Below are positions 43,349-53,071 of a DNA stretch of 60,683 nucleotides, piece by piece (within the stretch, counting starts at the first letter, position 1; every line of letters starts with the position of its first letter). A program made the translations under genes and the position numbers. The stretch covers positions 1 to 60,683 of the forward strand of contig MNCI01035640.1 in assembly GCA_015680685.1 (NCBI GenBank). Reading direction: 5' to 3'. The notes under the pieces were generated by a model that saw only the letters and a program-made list of their open reading frames with translations, searched no databases and was not told the DNA's origin. The stretch is from Gnetum montanum. Lineage: Eukaryota > Streptophyta > Gnetopsida > Gnetales > Gnetaceae.

Positions 43349-46333
43349 GAGAAAACTCAATGGACTACCAGCATTTAACCGCACCGTTAATCATTGACGG
43401 ACCATACGACAAAATTACATGAGACATTAACATAAAATTCATCAACTTAAGTTCACCAACAGATGACATAGTCATAGCCTCAACACAACAAACCATAAAC
43501 AATTACAAAGGCATGACAAAACCCCTGGACATAGAAGCTGAGAATATCACCGAAGACCCGTTGGCCGAAACCCCCATCACCATGCCCGATGGGGAAACTA
43601 AGACATTAAAATTAAGCACATTACTACAACCGCACTTGATTAAAGACATCGAGAATGTGCTTAGGGAAAATATGAAAGCATTCGCTTGGTCTTATACGGA
43701 CATGCCCGGGTTAGATCCTAGAATTATCCAGCGCAACATTATNTCTAGCATCGATCAACTCATTGACTCAACCGCCGAACATGCCTTACTATCTTTTATG
43801 GATGGTTTTTTGGGATATAATCAAATACATATCAATCTGGAGCATCAGCTTCGGACAACCTTTATGACACCATGGAGAACCTTTTGTTACACAATGATGC
43901 CCTTTGGTCTCAAGAACACTGGGGCCACGTATCAAAGAGCAATGACATTTATCTTTAGTGATTATATGTTATGATTGCTCAACGATTACGTGGATGACAT
44001 TGTGATTAAATCGAAAACAGCGGAACAACATGTACAAGACCTCGACTTAGTCTTAAAGCATTGTTTAAAGTATGAACTGAGACTGAACCCAAAAAAATAT
44101 GTCTTCGGCGTCAAAATAGGCAAAATGCTTGGATTTATAGCATCAGAAGCAGGGATATGAGTGGACCCCGATAAGGTTAAGGCCATAACAAACCTGAAAC
44201 CACCAGGCAATCTTACCGAACTTCGAGGTCTACAAGGTAGATTACAGTTCATCAGGCGCTTCATAGAAAAACTAACAGACAAACTAAAACCTATGAACCA
44301 CCTGTTACACAAAAACGTGCACTTTGAATGGACTCCACAGTGCCAAGAAGCATTCGAGAACATCAAAACAACACTTGCCCGACTGCCTACGGTTTACCCG
44401 CCCCAAAACGATAAACCGTTTTACATCTACCTTGCCACTTCGGAATCGTCAATCGAGTCTATTCTTTGCCAGAAACAAGATGATGGAATCGAAGTCCCTG
44501 TATATTACTTGGGCCATGCATTAGTTGCCCACAAGAAAAGGTACAATGATGTGGAGAATTCATATTTAGCTTTGGTCTTTTCTTTAAGAAAATGGCGACA
44601 TTACCTCTTCTGTAACCAAGTTTACATAATTTGCAAGGACAATGTACTAAGAGCCATAACAGGGAACATTTACAAAACAAGTTGAATAGCCCAGTGGAAA
44701 GCCATGATAGCCGAGTTTGACCTGTACTACATAGCGCAATCATCAGTCAAGGGTCAAGCCATAGCAAATCAAATGGCCACGTCACCAACACGCGATCAAG
44801 CGACTATAGAGCCAAAATTCCCACATGAGAATATAAGTGTAATAGATATAGTGCCCAATGACTATGATGCCATTCTAAACTTCGACGGCACATCCACCTC
44901 TCAAGGGGGAAGTGCAGTCGCTATCATCACTCATCCCTCCAAGGAGATTCAACCCTTTGCCTATCGTTTCAAATTTCGCTATACCAACAACATAGCAGAG
45001 TATGAAGGTCTCCTTAGAGGTCTCACGGCAGCACTGGCTTCAGACATCACACGACTTGTAGTCAGAGGAGACTTGCAACTGGTCTTAAACCAAGTTACAG
45101 ATGTTTATACGTGTAAAGCCTAACATTTACAACCATACTGTGACTTGGCAAAACAATTAATGAGGCGATTTGAAAACATCAATGTGCAACACGTCTCTAG
45201 AAATGATAATACCATTGCAGACGTGTTAGCCACATTAGCATTAAACATATCGCTAGACATGTTCCATGCATTACCAAGCTCCATAATCAGTTATGTCAAA
45301 CCGATAACTGATACTCTCGACATGTTGCCGATTGCATCTGTTAGTACAATACGCGCGATAGAATGGTACGATGACATAAAGGAATACATTTTATGCAGCG
45401 AAACACCACGACATCTAACAAATGCACAAAAGGATGTAGTGCGAAAACGCTCTAAGCAATACACCCTAGTGGGGGATACGTTATGTCGTAGATCCTACGA
45501 AGGCATATTTATGACATGCGTTAGTAGTACCGATGCTCAAACCATTGTTGAACAGGTATATGAGGGACTATGCGGAGGACACATAGCGCCAAATGCCATG
45601 GCNAACCACATCTAAACACGTGTGCAATTTCATTCTCGAAAATATTGTAACCCGTTTTGGCATTCCCATGACAATTATCACTAACAACAGGCCACAATTT
45701 AGCAGTACCGAGACAAGAACCTTTTGTGACAGTCTGGGGATCAAACACTCGTTTTCATCCCCTTACTATCCTCAGAGCAATGGGCAAGCAAAAGCAACAA
45801 ACAAGATGATTATTACAATACTTAAGAAAATGCTTACCCAAAGCAAAAGAAAATGGCATGAGCAATTGATATACGCATTGTGGGCATACCGTACTACACA
45901 CCGAACGTCAATAGGTAAAACACCATATAGTCTGGTTTATGGTTCAAAAGCTATTTTACCTTTGGAATTACAAGTACCATATTTAAGTATCACACTCTCC
46001 TGACTCCTTGACGACGGCCAAAACAATGATCTACGTATCATTGACTTGGACTCGGTGGAAGAAGAACGCATATGTGCACTTGATCAGATCGAATGGTACC
46101 AAAAACAACAACGGCAGCGACATCGGCATAACATCAACAAGCGCCCTATCAAAGAAGGTGACCTTGTGCTTAAGGCTATTCGGGAACACCCGGACAAATT
46201 CTTAGCCAATTGGGAAGGGCCTTACTTGGTCACTAAAGCATTTGACAATGGAGCATTCAAGCTAGCTGACATGGAAGGAAATGAGCTTGCCAATCCAACC
46301 AATCATGTATTCCTGAAACCATTCTACATCTGA
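43349..46333 (+). pseudogene. pol: Element C pol: RT, RNase H, archaeal-type RNase H, integrase (decayed, gapped)
   Basis: Begins after the splice site at 43348 and ends at a stop at 46333. RT (43680-44160) keeps the DYVDDI box but lacks about 80 residues of fingers/palm at the N at 43743. RNase H 1 is at 44460-44690, the second RNase H at 44866-45240 (LNFDGTS, NNIAEYEGLLRGL, RGDLQL, TIADVLATLA). Integrase begins near 45545, but about 89 residues covering most of the zinc finger and the first catalytic Asp are missing at the N at 45603. The core then has FSSPYYPQSNGQAKATN with Lys (AAA, 45791-45793) at the DDE glutamate. C-terminal EGPYLVTKAF is present. Stops at 43422, 43973, 44158, 44683, 45121 and 46001 and the missing blocks inactivate it. 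Confidence 0.85.
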
Positions 46334-46355
46334 GTGTAAGTACAGGTACATGCAA

Positions 46356-46720
46356 GTCCTGGAATTACGACTATAAACTGATACCACAGCTCATCCTGGA
46401 ATCATGATGGTAAACTGATACCACAGAACAGTCCTGGATCACGACTTAAAATTGACACCGCGACTATCTCGGCATCACGACAATAAACTGATACCCATAG
46501 TATCTGCAATGATGATAAACTAGCACCCACCTGGCATGACAGTGAAACTGCCCCATCACATTCACCAGAGTCTGCTAAGACTATAAACTAGTTTGCCTCT
46601 TCACGGTCCGCTAAGACTAGAAATTGGCAACGTAACGTCTGCCACAACGCGAAACGAGTAATGTCCAACGGGTTATGATATAAAACTAACCCATGATAGT
46701 CTGCTACGACTATAAACTGG
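46356..46720 (+). repeat. Cluster of GYC-N6-GRC-TAAACT motifs (C, after integrase)
   Basis: About eleven copies, mirror of 22090-22462 in B. Copies nearest integrase have longer loops (GTC, CTGGAATTAC, GAC, TATAAACT). Later ones have six-base loops (TGCTAA, CGCTAA, TGCTAC). Confidence 0.75.
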
Positions 46721-46730
46721 CAAGTTCATC

Positions 46731-47768
46731 TCTGGTTCCTCAATCCACAGCCACATTCATCCATCAGAATCACTGCATCGGCTGCCATCGGACAATCTCA
46801 TCAACATCGCCACCGTTCATGCACAGTGCTCAGAATCTCCCCTAGTATTTTTGTTCCATTTGTAGCAGTTCAAGCCTAAGCTTGCTTATTCATTCATGGT
46901 TTTCTTGTCTCCTTGGAGTTATGTTTGCAGGATGACACCCAGAGGTTTTCGCACAAGGATGCACTTCGTTGCAAGCAGCAAGATGGGACAATGTTCATAG
47001 AACACGTGGCGAGGCTAAATCAAACCGTTTACTATGTACATCCCCATCCCCCGATTTATTCCCTATCCGTTTACCAACACACTTTACTCAACCGCACCTC
47101 TGATACATCTAAATCCATTCAAAAATTTGTGCACAACGTTGCACACTATAACACTTTAAAGCAGTTGCAACACACAACAGAGCACTTGAGCATGAGTACA
47201 AGATCAAAGAAAATCTTCTTTAAAAAAAACGAGACCCCTGGCACTTCCCACACAAGCCCCAGGCGGGAAGGCAGTTGTCTCAAAACCAAGTACTCATGTC
47301 CAAAATGGTCAAGAAGCATCCAGTTGCATGGCTTTGGCTCTCCGCCAATAGGTTCCCCCTAAACACTAAACGTGGGCCCTGTTCTTCCAAAGAATGTCAC
47401 ACATCCTCCCGTGGCTTTGGTTTTGCCAACAAGTTCTCTTGAACACTAACCAAGAGTCTTGTTCCGCCAAAGGACGCACATTGCATGTCTGAACTCCGAG
47501 TCTCCTAAACAATGGCTATTGACAAGGATCAGCATGCCGCACACTCGAGCATCCCATTTCCCAAGTGCAATCCCTTGGGTAGTGATTGATCCCCACAATC
47601 TCCATTTTCCTACCAGCCAAAAATTTCACTTTCTTGATCCCATGTACTACTGAACACAGTGCGACAATGTTTGGTCACGTGGCTATGGACAGGGTCTTTA
47701 CCGAGTTGCTTGTGGTGTTTTGCCCTTCTTTGTCGATGCTTCTCAGGTCGATTCCTCCAAGCATCAAT
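46731..47768 (+). other. Spacer before polypurine tract of C, with an unassigned ORF
   Basis: A plus frame at 46913-47362 (149 codons, His/Thr/Ser-rich, with HPHPPIYSLSVYQHTLLN) is partly conserved in B at 21861-21628. No domain is recognised and no promoter or splice evidence is visible. The shared similarity may only reflect recent common ancestry of B and C. The remaining sequence holds no gene I can support. Confidence 0.3.
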
Positions 47769-47781
47769 AAAGAGGGGCTAA
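47769..47781 (+). other. Polypurine tract of element C with flanking hairpin
   Basis: AAAGAGGGGCTAA directly before the LTR start TGAAATACC. Inverted arms 47710-47720 with 47784-47794, and 47728-47741 with 47759-47772, overlap the tract. Confidence 0.8.
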
Positions 47782-49094
47782 TGAAATACCACAAAATTTT
47801 GAGCTTGGTACTTCTCTATAAGAAGTAGGTCCTTGGGACCCACAGACGACCTAGGCTACATTTGGTGTCACACATTGCAACTTTGGGGATCAAAATACTT
47901 AAGTTTCTCTAAGTATACAGTGGTAGCATATACGCCCAGCATATATGCCCAATTTCACACCCACAGCGTATACGCCCAGCATATATGCCCAAGTTCACAC
48001 CCACAACGTATACGCCCAGCATATACCCCCGGCATTCCCAGCGTATACACCCAACGTACACACCTCACATGTACGCTCGTCAGGCACAGCAACAGACGTG
48101 TATGCCCAGCGATGAAATCTCTAAAGACAGCATGAGAACATCACTAAAGAGCAAGGATTGAAGAAAATCGACAACCATCAGCGTATGCGCCCCAGCGTAT
48201 ACGTCCAGCAGCCATCAGCGTATACGCCCAACATATACGTCCAGCAGCCATCAACGTATACACCCAGCATATACACCCAGCCATTGTCAGCGTATATGCT
48301 CAGCGTCCACAACATCTACGCCCAGCACATCCAGTGTATACGCCCAGCATATACGCCCAGAGTCTACACCTGCCTGATACAGTGTATACGCCCAGCGTAT
48401 ATGCTCAGCAGATGTAATATATTGTACACTTGTAAATTTTATGTCTTTTGCACCCAGTCAACGTCCATGTGTCGCCCAACCTGAGTCTAGTGTAACAACC
48501 GGTATAAAAGCCCCAATTTTCCACTTCATCCAGGTCGGTTGGCAAAAATCCCAGAGCATACCAAAGAGCAATTACGTTGCGCACCAGAGCTAAAAACCTT
48601 TTACACTGGAAAACCCTGTACGCTGAGCATACAATCTCTACGACGCACCTACAGTGTGAACCAACCCAGTCATCCTTGCATCCACCGGGGCTTTTCGTTC
48701 GCCTTGTGTTTCATCACAACTGCGTCAGACCGGTGAAATGTACTCTGATCCTATAATACCATTGTTACATCTTCTTCATAAAATTGTTTACAATTTACAT
48801 CAATTTTGTGCATGTGTTCTATTTACGCTCATTTATGCTTACACTTTGTTCGCATCTGCTACGCTGTTAACGCTCTATTTTACGCCTGCTACGCCGTTTA
48901 CGTAACCCAGCGTATAGCACTTTGGTGTGCATTCAGGGAAATCCTTGTCTGATCTGTGTGCGGACCACCCAAGGTACTCTACCTTCATTCATTCCAGCTC
49001 ACCCTCAGGTGAAGGTAGGGTCTTCTGTGCATGTCTGGTGATCCCACAGTCTCTATTTCCTTCCAGCCAGAGACTGACGATTTCAGATGGTACA
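47782..49094 (+). repeat. Element C 3' LTR
   Basis: 1313 bp, TGAAATACC...GATGGTACA. GCGTATACGC array at 47930-48410, longer than in the 5' copy. TATA box TATAAAAG at 48503-48510. It contains the intact empty site for element D near 48760. Confidence 0.95.
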
Positions 49095-49099
49095 TTCTT
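49095..49099. repeat. Right target-site duplication of element C
   Basis: ttctt, one mismatch to ttctc at 24543-24547. Confidence 0.85.
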
Positions 49100-50478
49100 G
49101 TGGGCAACTAATGCATGGCTTAAGTAATATACAGGGACTTTGGTTCCATCATCTTGTTTTTGGCAAAACATAGACGCAATTGACGATTCCGAAGTGGCAA
49201 GGTAGATGTAAAACGGTTTATCATTTATCGTTTTGGGGCAGGTAAACCGTAGGCAGTCGGGTAAGTGCTATTTTGATGTTCTTGAATGCTTCTTAGCACT
49301 ACGGAGTCCATTCAAAGTGGACATTTTTGCATAACAGGTGGTTCATAGGTTTTAGTTTGTCTGTTAGTTTTTCTATGAAGCGCCTGATAAATTGCAATCT
49401 ACCTTGTAGACCTCGAAGTTCAGTAAGATTTCCTGGTGGTTTCAGGTTTGTTATGGCCCAACTTCTGATGCTATAAATCCAAGAATTTTTCCTGTTTTGA
49501 CACTGAAGACACATTTTTTTGGGTTAAGTCTCAGTTCATACTTTAAACAATGCTTTAAGACTAAGTCGAGGTCTTGTACATGTTGTTCCGCTATTTTCGA
49601 TTTAACCACAATGTCATCCATGTAATCGTTGAGCGATCGTAACATATAATCACTAAAGATAAATGTCATTGCTCTTTGATACGTGGCCCCAATGTTCATT
49701 GTATAACAAAAGGTTCCCCATGGTGCCATAAAGGTTGTCCAAAGTTGATGCTTCGGATTGATACGTATTTGATTATATCCCGAAAAACCATCCATAAAAG
49801 ATAGTAAGGCATGTCCGGCGGTCGAGTCAATGAGTTGATCGATGTTGGGTAGAAGAAATTCATCTTTTATGGTTGCTACGTTTAGATCTCGGAAGTCAAT
49901 GCATAAGCGAATCCTTCCATTTTTCTTTGGGACAATGACCATGTTGGACACCCACTCGGTGTAATCAACAGCCCGAATGAAACCAGCTTGATAAAGCTTG
50001 GTGATCTCATTGCAAACTGCCAATGCCACCTCAGGTCTAACCTTTCATGCCTTTTGTTTTACTGGTCTCAATTTCGGGTCAAGAATAATGTTGTGCTGGA
50101 CAATTCTAGGATCTAACCCGGGCATATCCGTATAAGACCAAAAGAATGCTTTCATATTTTCCCTAAGAACATTCTTGATGTCTTTAGTCAAGTGCGGTTA
50201 TAGTAATGTGCTTAATTTTAATGTCTTAGTTTCCCCATCAGGCATGGTGATGGGGGTTTCGACCAATGGGTCTTTGGTGATATTTTCGGCTTCTATGTCG
50301 AGGGGTTTTGTCATGCCTTTGTAATTGTCTATGGTTTGCTATGTTGAGGCTATGACTATGTCATCCGTTGATGAACTTAAGTTGATGAAGTTTATGTTAA
50401 TGTCTCGTGCAATTTTTCCATATGGTCCGTCAATGATTAACGGTGCGGTTAAATGCTGGCATTCCATTGAGCTTGCTC
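49100..50478 (-). pseudogene. pol: Element B pol, 5' part: RT and start of RNase H (decayed)
   Basis: Begins in element sense after the 3' splice site TTTATTGGCAG ending at 50479. RT frame at 50029-49451 has FRDLN, SFMDGFSGYNQI and the active-site box DYMDDI. Six residues of the invariant MPFGLKN segment are missing (18 bp) near 49697, and a further small deletion lies near 49455. Frames before 50029 and after 49451 are shifted. The RNase H portion (VPVYYLSHALVAHK) is cut at 49100 by element C and continues at 24542. Confidence 0.85.
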
Positions 50479-50580
50479 CTGCCAATAAACAGAGAGCTGA
50501 ATAAGCAAAGGGGTATGTCTTTTGGTAATTTTAAACTATTTGTACATGCATAATGGTGGATTATCATCACACCAGGAAGC

Positions 50581-50879
50581 ATGGCAGTTTAACGCCTTAT
50601 CGGGCCGTATGTGGCAGTTTAACGCCTTACCGGGTCATATGTGGTAGTTTAATGCCTTACCGGGCTGTATGTGGCAGTTTAACGCCTTACCGGGCTATAT
50701 GTGGCAGTTTAACGTCTTACCGGGCCGTATGTGGTAGTTTAATGCCTTACCGGGCCGTATGTGGTAGTTTAATGCCTTACTGGGCCATATGTGGCAGTTT
50801 AATGCCTTACTGGGCTGTATGTGGTAGTTTAAGCCTTACCGGGCTGTATGTGGCAGTTTAACGCCTTACCGGGCCATAA
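50581..50879. repeat. Ten-copy 30-bp tandem repeat in element B
   Basis: Unit GTATGTGGCAGTTTAACGCC plus TTACCGGGCC, ten copies (the last two 29 bp). On the element strand each unit contains GCC, CGGTAA, GGC, GTTAAACT, i.e. one stem motif. C has a single copy at the equivalent place (43205-43232). The plus-strand open frame across it (10-residue repeats) is a by-product of the 30-bp period. Confidence 0.95.
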
Positions 50880-51076
50880 CGGGTTGACGTTGGAATATTC
50901 GGTGTAACTATGCAAAATGGAGCTCATGGGGGCACTGGATGTCGAAATTTTTGTTTATTTATTTATTTTATTATTATTTTTGGGTAAATTTTGGTGAAAA
51001 ATAAGCAAAAAAGGCAAAAAGTAGCAAAAATGGCAACGACGGCGTAAGCGGCGGTGGCAGCATCAGCGGAGCGCTG

Positions 51077-52563
51077 TATAAAAGGAGTGGGGGGGGGGGG
51101 GGTGAAGGAGAACACCACTGAAACTGAGCCATTGGATGACCAGGATGGTGTCAACCAAATGTTCAGTAATTTTCTTAAAGGGAATCTGGACTTAGGGGAT
51201 CCCCCGAAGGGTGACAAGGAGCACGGTACGTTTTGTCTTTTATTTCATTTTTCATCACTTCGTTAGTTGTCATTTCTATGGTATCTTATTTTCATGTTTT
51301 TGTTTTGTCCAAACGAAGGCTGTGAAACCAAGACAATGTGGTTGGACATACCCATGAAGACGGTTCCCCCTGAGAGGACCGCGGAGGTTAGTTCATCCTG
51401 TACGCGTGAGCCACTTACTTGGACGGAAATGCCAAGTAGGATGGATTTTGTGGCTGGGATCGCTGAAGAGGTTGTCGAGCCAATTCAAGAGGCGCACCCT
51501 GAAATAAGTATAAATGTTTTGAACCATTTGCAGCTTTATAGTTTCACACTTTTTCTTAGTGGCCTTAGCATTTCTTTCTTTTTGCATGCATAGGTGCTAA
51601 ATTGAGATGGGATCCCTCTGAAAGCGTCAGCATAGAAAGTTTAACCACACTTTCCCCAGAAGTGGAGCAGGTACCAAGGCCTGTTTACAAGGGAGTCATG
51701 GAAGGCCTTGTGCATAATGCTTAATCATTATGGACCTGTAGGCGTTTTGTTGAATAATTGTGGCTATAGATTCAGGAAAAAGAGAAAGAAGTCTCTAAAT
51801 TGTCGGTTGAACGTGACGATCTGAAGGCTCGGTACGAGTTCGCCGCTGCCAAACTAAGTGGTGATCGCTCTTGATGAATGTCCAAGGTTACATATACAAG
51901 ATATTGGAACTTACTGAATCATCATGCGTCGTTGACTCGGAGAATGGCAGAGCGCAAAGCCCAAATTGATCTCCTGAACCTCAAATGTCAAGATTAGAAA
52001 GCCTTTGCTTCCAAGGTTCGCAAGTGGGGTCAGGATGAGAAGAATCACAAACATCACTACAAGAAGTCGTTAAAATAAGTGTCCATCGAAAAGCACCAAC
52101 TAGAGATGTTTGTGGAAGGTTTGGGTTTGCGTTCTGCCTTTGATACTTTTTGCCCAAAACACAACTGTGGAAATGGAGTCGCCTACGAGGGTGATTACAA
52201 CTACTTCTGGGGAAGTATTCGTGAGTGAATTCCCTCTGAAATGTCCTACTTGGTCGACCGTCGACAAAGGAAAGACTTTAGCAGACATCGACTTAGGCCT
52301 TGATGGGACTAATTGGGCCTATGCTTCAGAAGAAGAAATCCTTCGTCGGTTGGAATTCGGCTTAGGGGGATCTCCTAGGGTAATCGATTTATTGAATAAT
52401 GTTTAAAATTTTGATATTCTCTTGTTTTTTATATATTGATTGTCTCTTTTTGTGTTTTCAGGATGAAGGTGGTGGTGATGCCCAAGAAGCTGGCCCTAGT
52501 GGAGCAGGGGCCCTTGATGCTGGTGGATCTAAAGGGGACGACCCTCCGGTTTTGGATGCTTAG
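51077..52563 (+). pseudogene. Antisense gene remnant of element B (last four exons)
   Basis: TATA box TATAAAA at 51077-51083 is followed by a run of G and then directly by the acidic exon (51103-51225); compared with C about 3.1 kb with the start codon, FCP1-like exon and transposon-like exon are gone. Remaining exons: 51313 to about 51504 (acceptor mutated to AA), 51594-52379, 52462-52563. The last encodes 33 residues rich in Gly/Ala/Asp and ends TAG, with a good acceptor (TTTTGTGTTTTCAG). The coiled-coil exon matches C (for example DKGKTLADIDLGLD). Stops in the coiled-coil exon show decay. The deletion removes the presumed coding start, so no product is expected from this copy. Confidence 0.75.
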
Positions 52564-52818
52564 TGTTTTGATTAAAAAGTTGTTTTTGTTTTTGATGTTT
52601 TTGACTCAAATTTATATGGGAGTTGTAACTTGAAAATTTTGAGACGGACGAAAATGGTAAACACTTGTAATTGTACCTTATTGCATGTAAGAAATTTTTT
52701 GTTGATTTTGAGTTTAATTGTAAACACGACACGACAATGTAAAATGTTTTAGTTCATTTTTTTGTTTTAAGTGTAATGCAGAAATGTAATTATAAAAGAT
52801 AAACAAAAACAAAGTACT

Positions 52819-53056
52819 AGTTTATGGCCATTTCGGATCCCATGCGTAGTTTATGGCCATTTCGGGCCCCAGTGTAATCAGGGAATATTTTGAAGGATGC
52901 AGATAGATTTCTCGGTCAACCAATCATTGCTGATCGTGGCTAGTTTTATGTTGTTGCGGATATGATAGTTTAACGTCATTCCGGACTTGGAGTGTGATTC
53001 TAATATATATAGTTTAACGTCATTTCAGATTGCGTGTAGTTTAACGTTGTTTCGGA
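52819..53056 (-). repeat. Cluster of GYC-N6-GRC-TAAACT motifs (B, after protease)
   Basis: About six copies: two with GCC-type stems near 52819-52870, then GTC-type copies near 52967, 53011 and 53038, and a degenerate one near 52940. It mirrors 37934-38189 in C. Confidence 0.75.
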
Positions 53057-53071
53057 AGAAGGGAGATGGTA

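Larger units (their letters stand above)
24548..49094 (+). mobile_element. Element C: Tat-like LTR retrotransposon inside B
   Basis: Element C reads left to right: 5' LTR 24548-25417 continued at 32994-33326, primer site 33332-33350, gag-protease 34018-37919, spacer with an opposite-strand gene 42747-38398, RT to integrase 43349-46333, motif cluster, polypurine tract, 3' LTR 47782-49094. Without D it is about 17.0 kb. Its LTRs are about 1203 and 1313 bp; the difference lies mostly in the palindrome array. Same family as B, opposite orientation. Two single N bases (43743 and 45603) mark places where coding sequence present in B is missing. Confidence 0.95.

Noticed and set aside
48539-48736. 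An 80-codon-class ORF just after the LTR TATA box, present in all B and C LTR copies (also 20114-20356, 25193-25420, 58188-58430).
   Set aside because: It starts at TTG, not ATG, has no domain, and its recurrence is explained by LTR identity. It lies in the R/U5 transcript region.
50553-50861. Plus-strand ORF of 102 codons with a 10-residue repeat.
   Set aside because: The 30-bp tandem repeat keeps any frame open. It is non-coding spacer in C.
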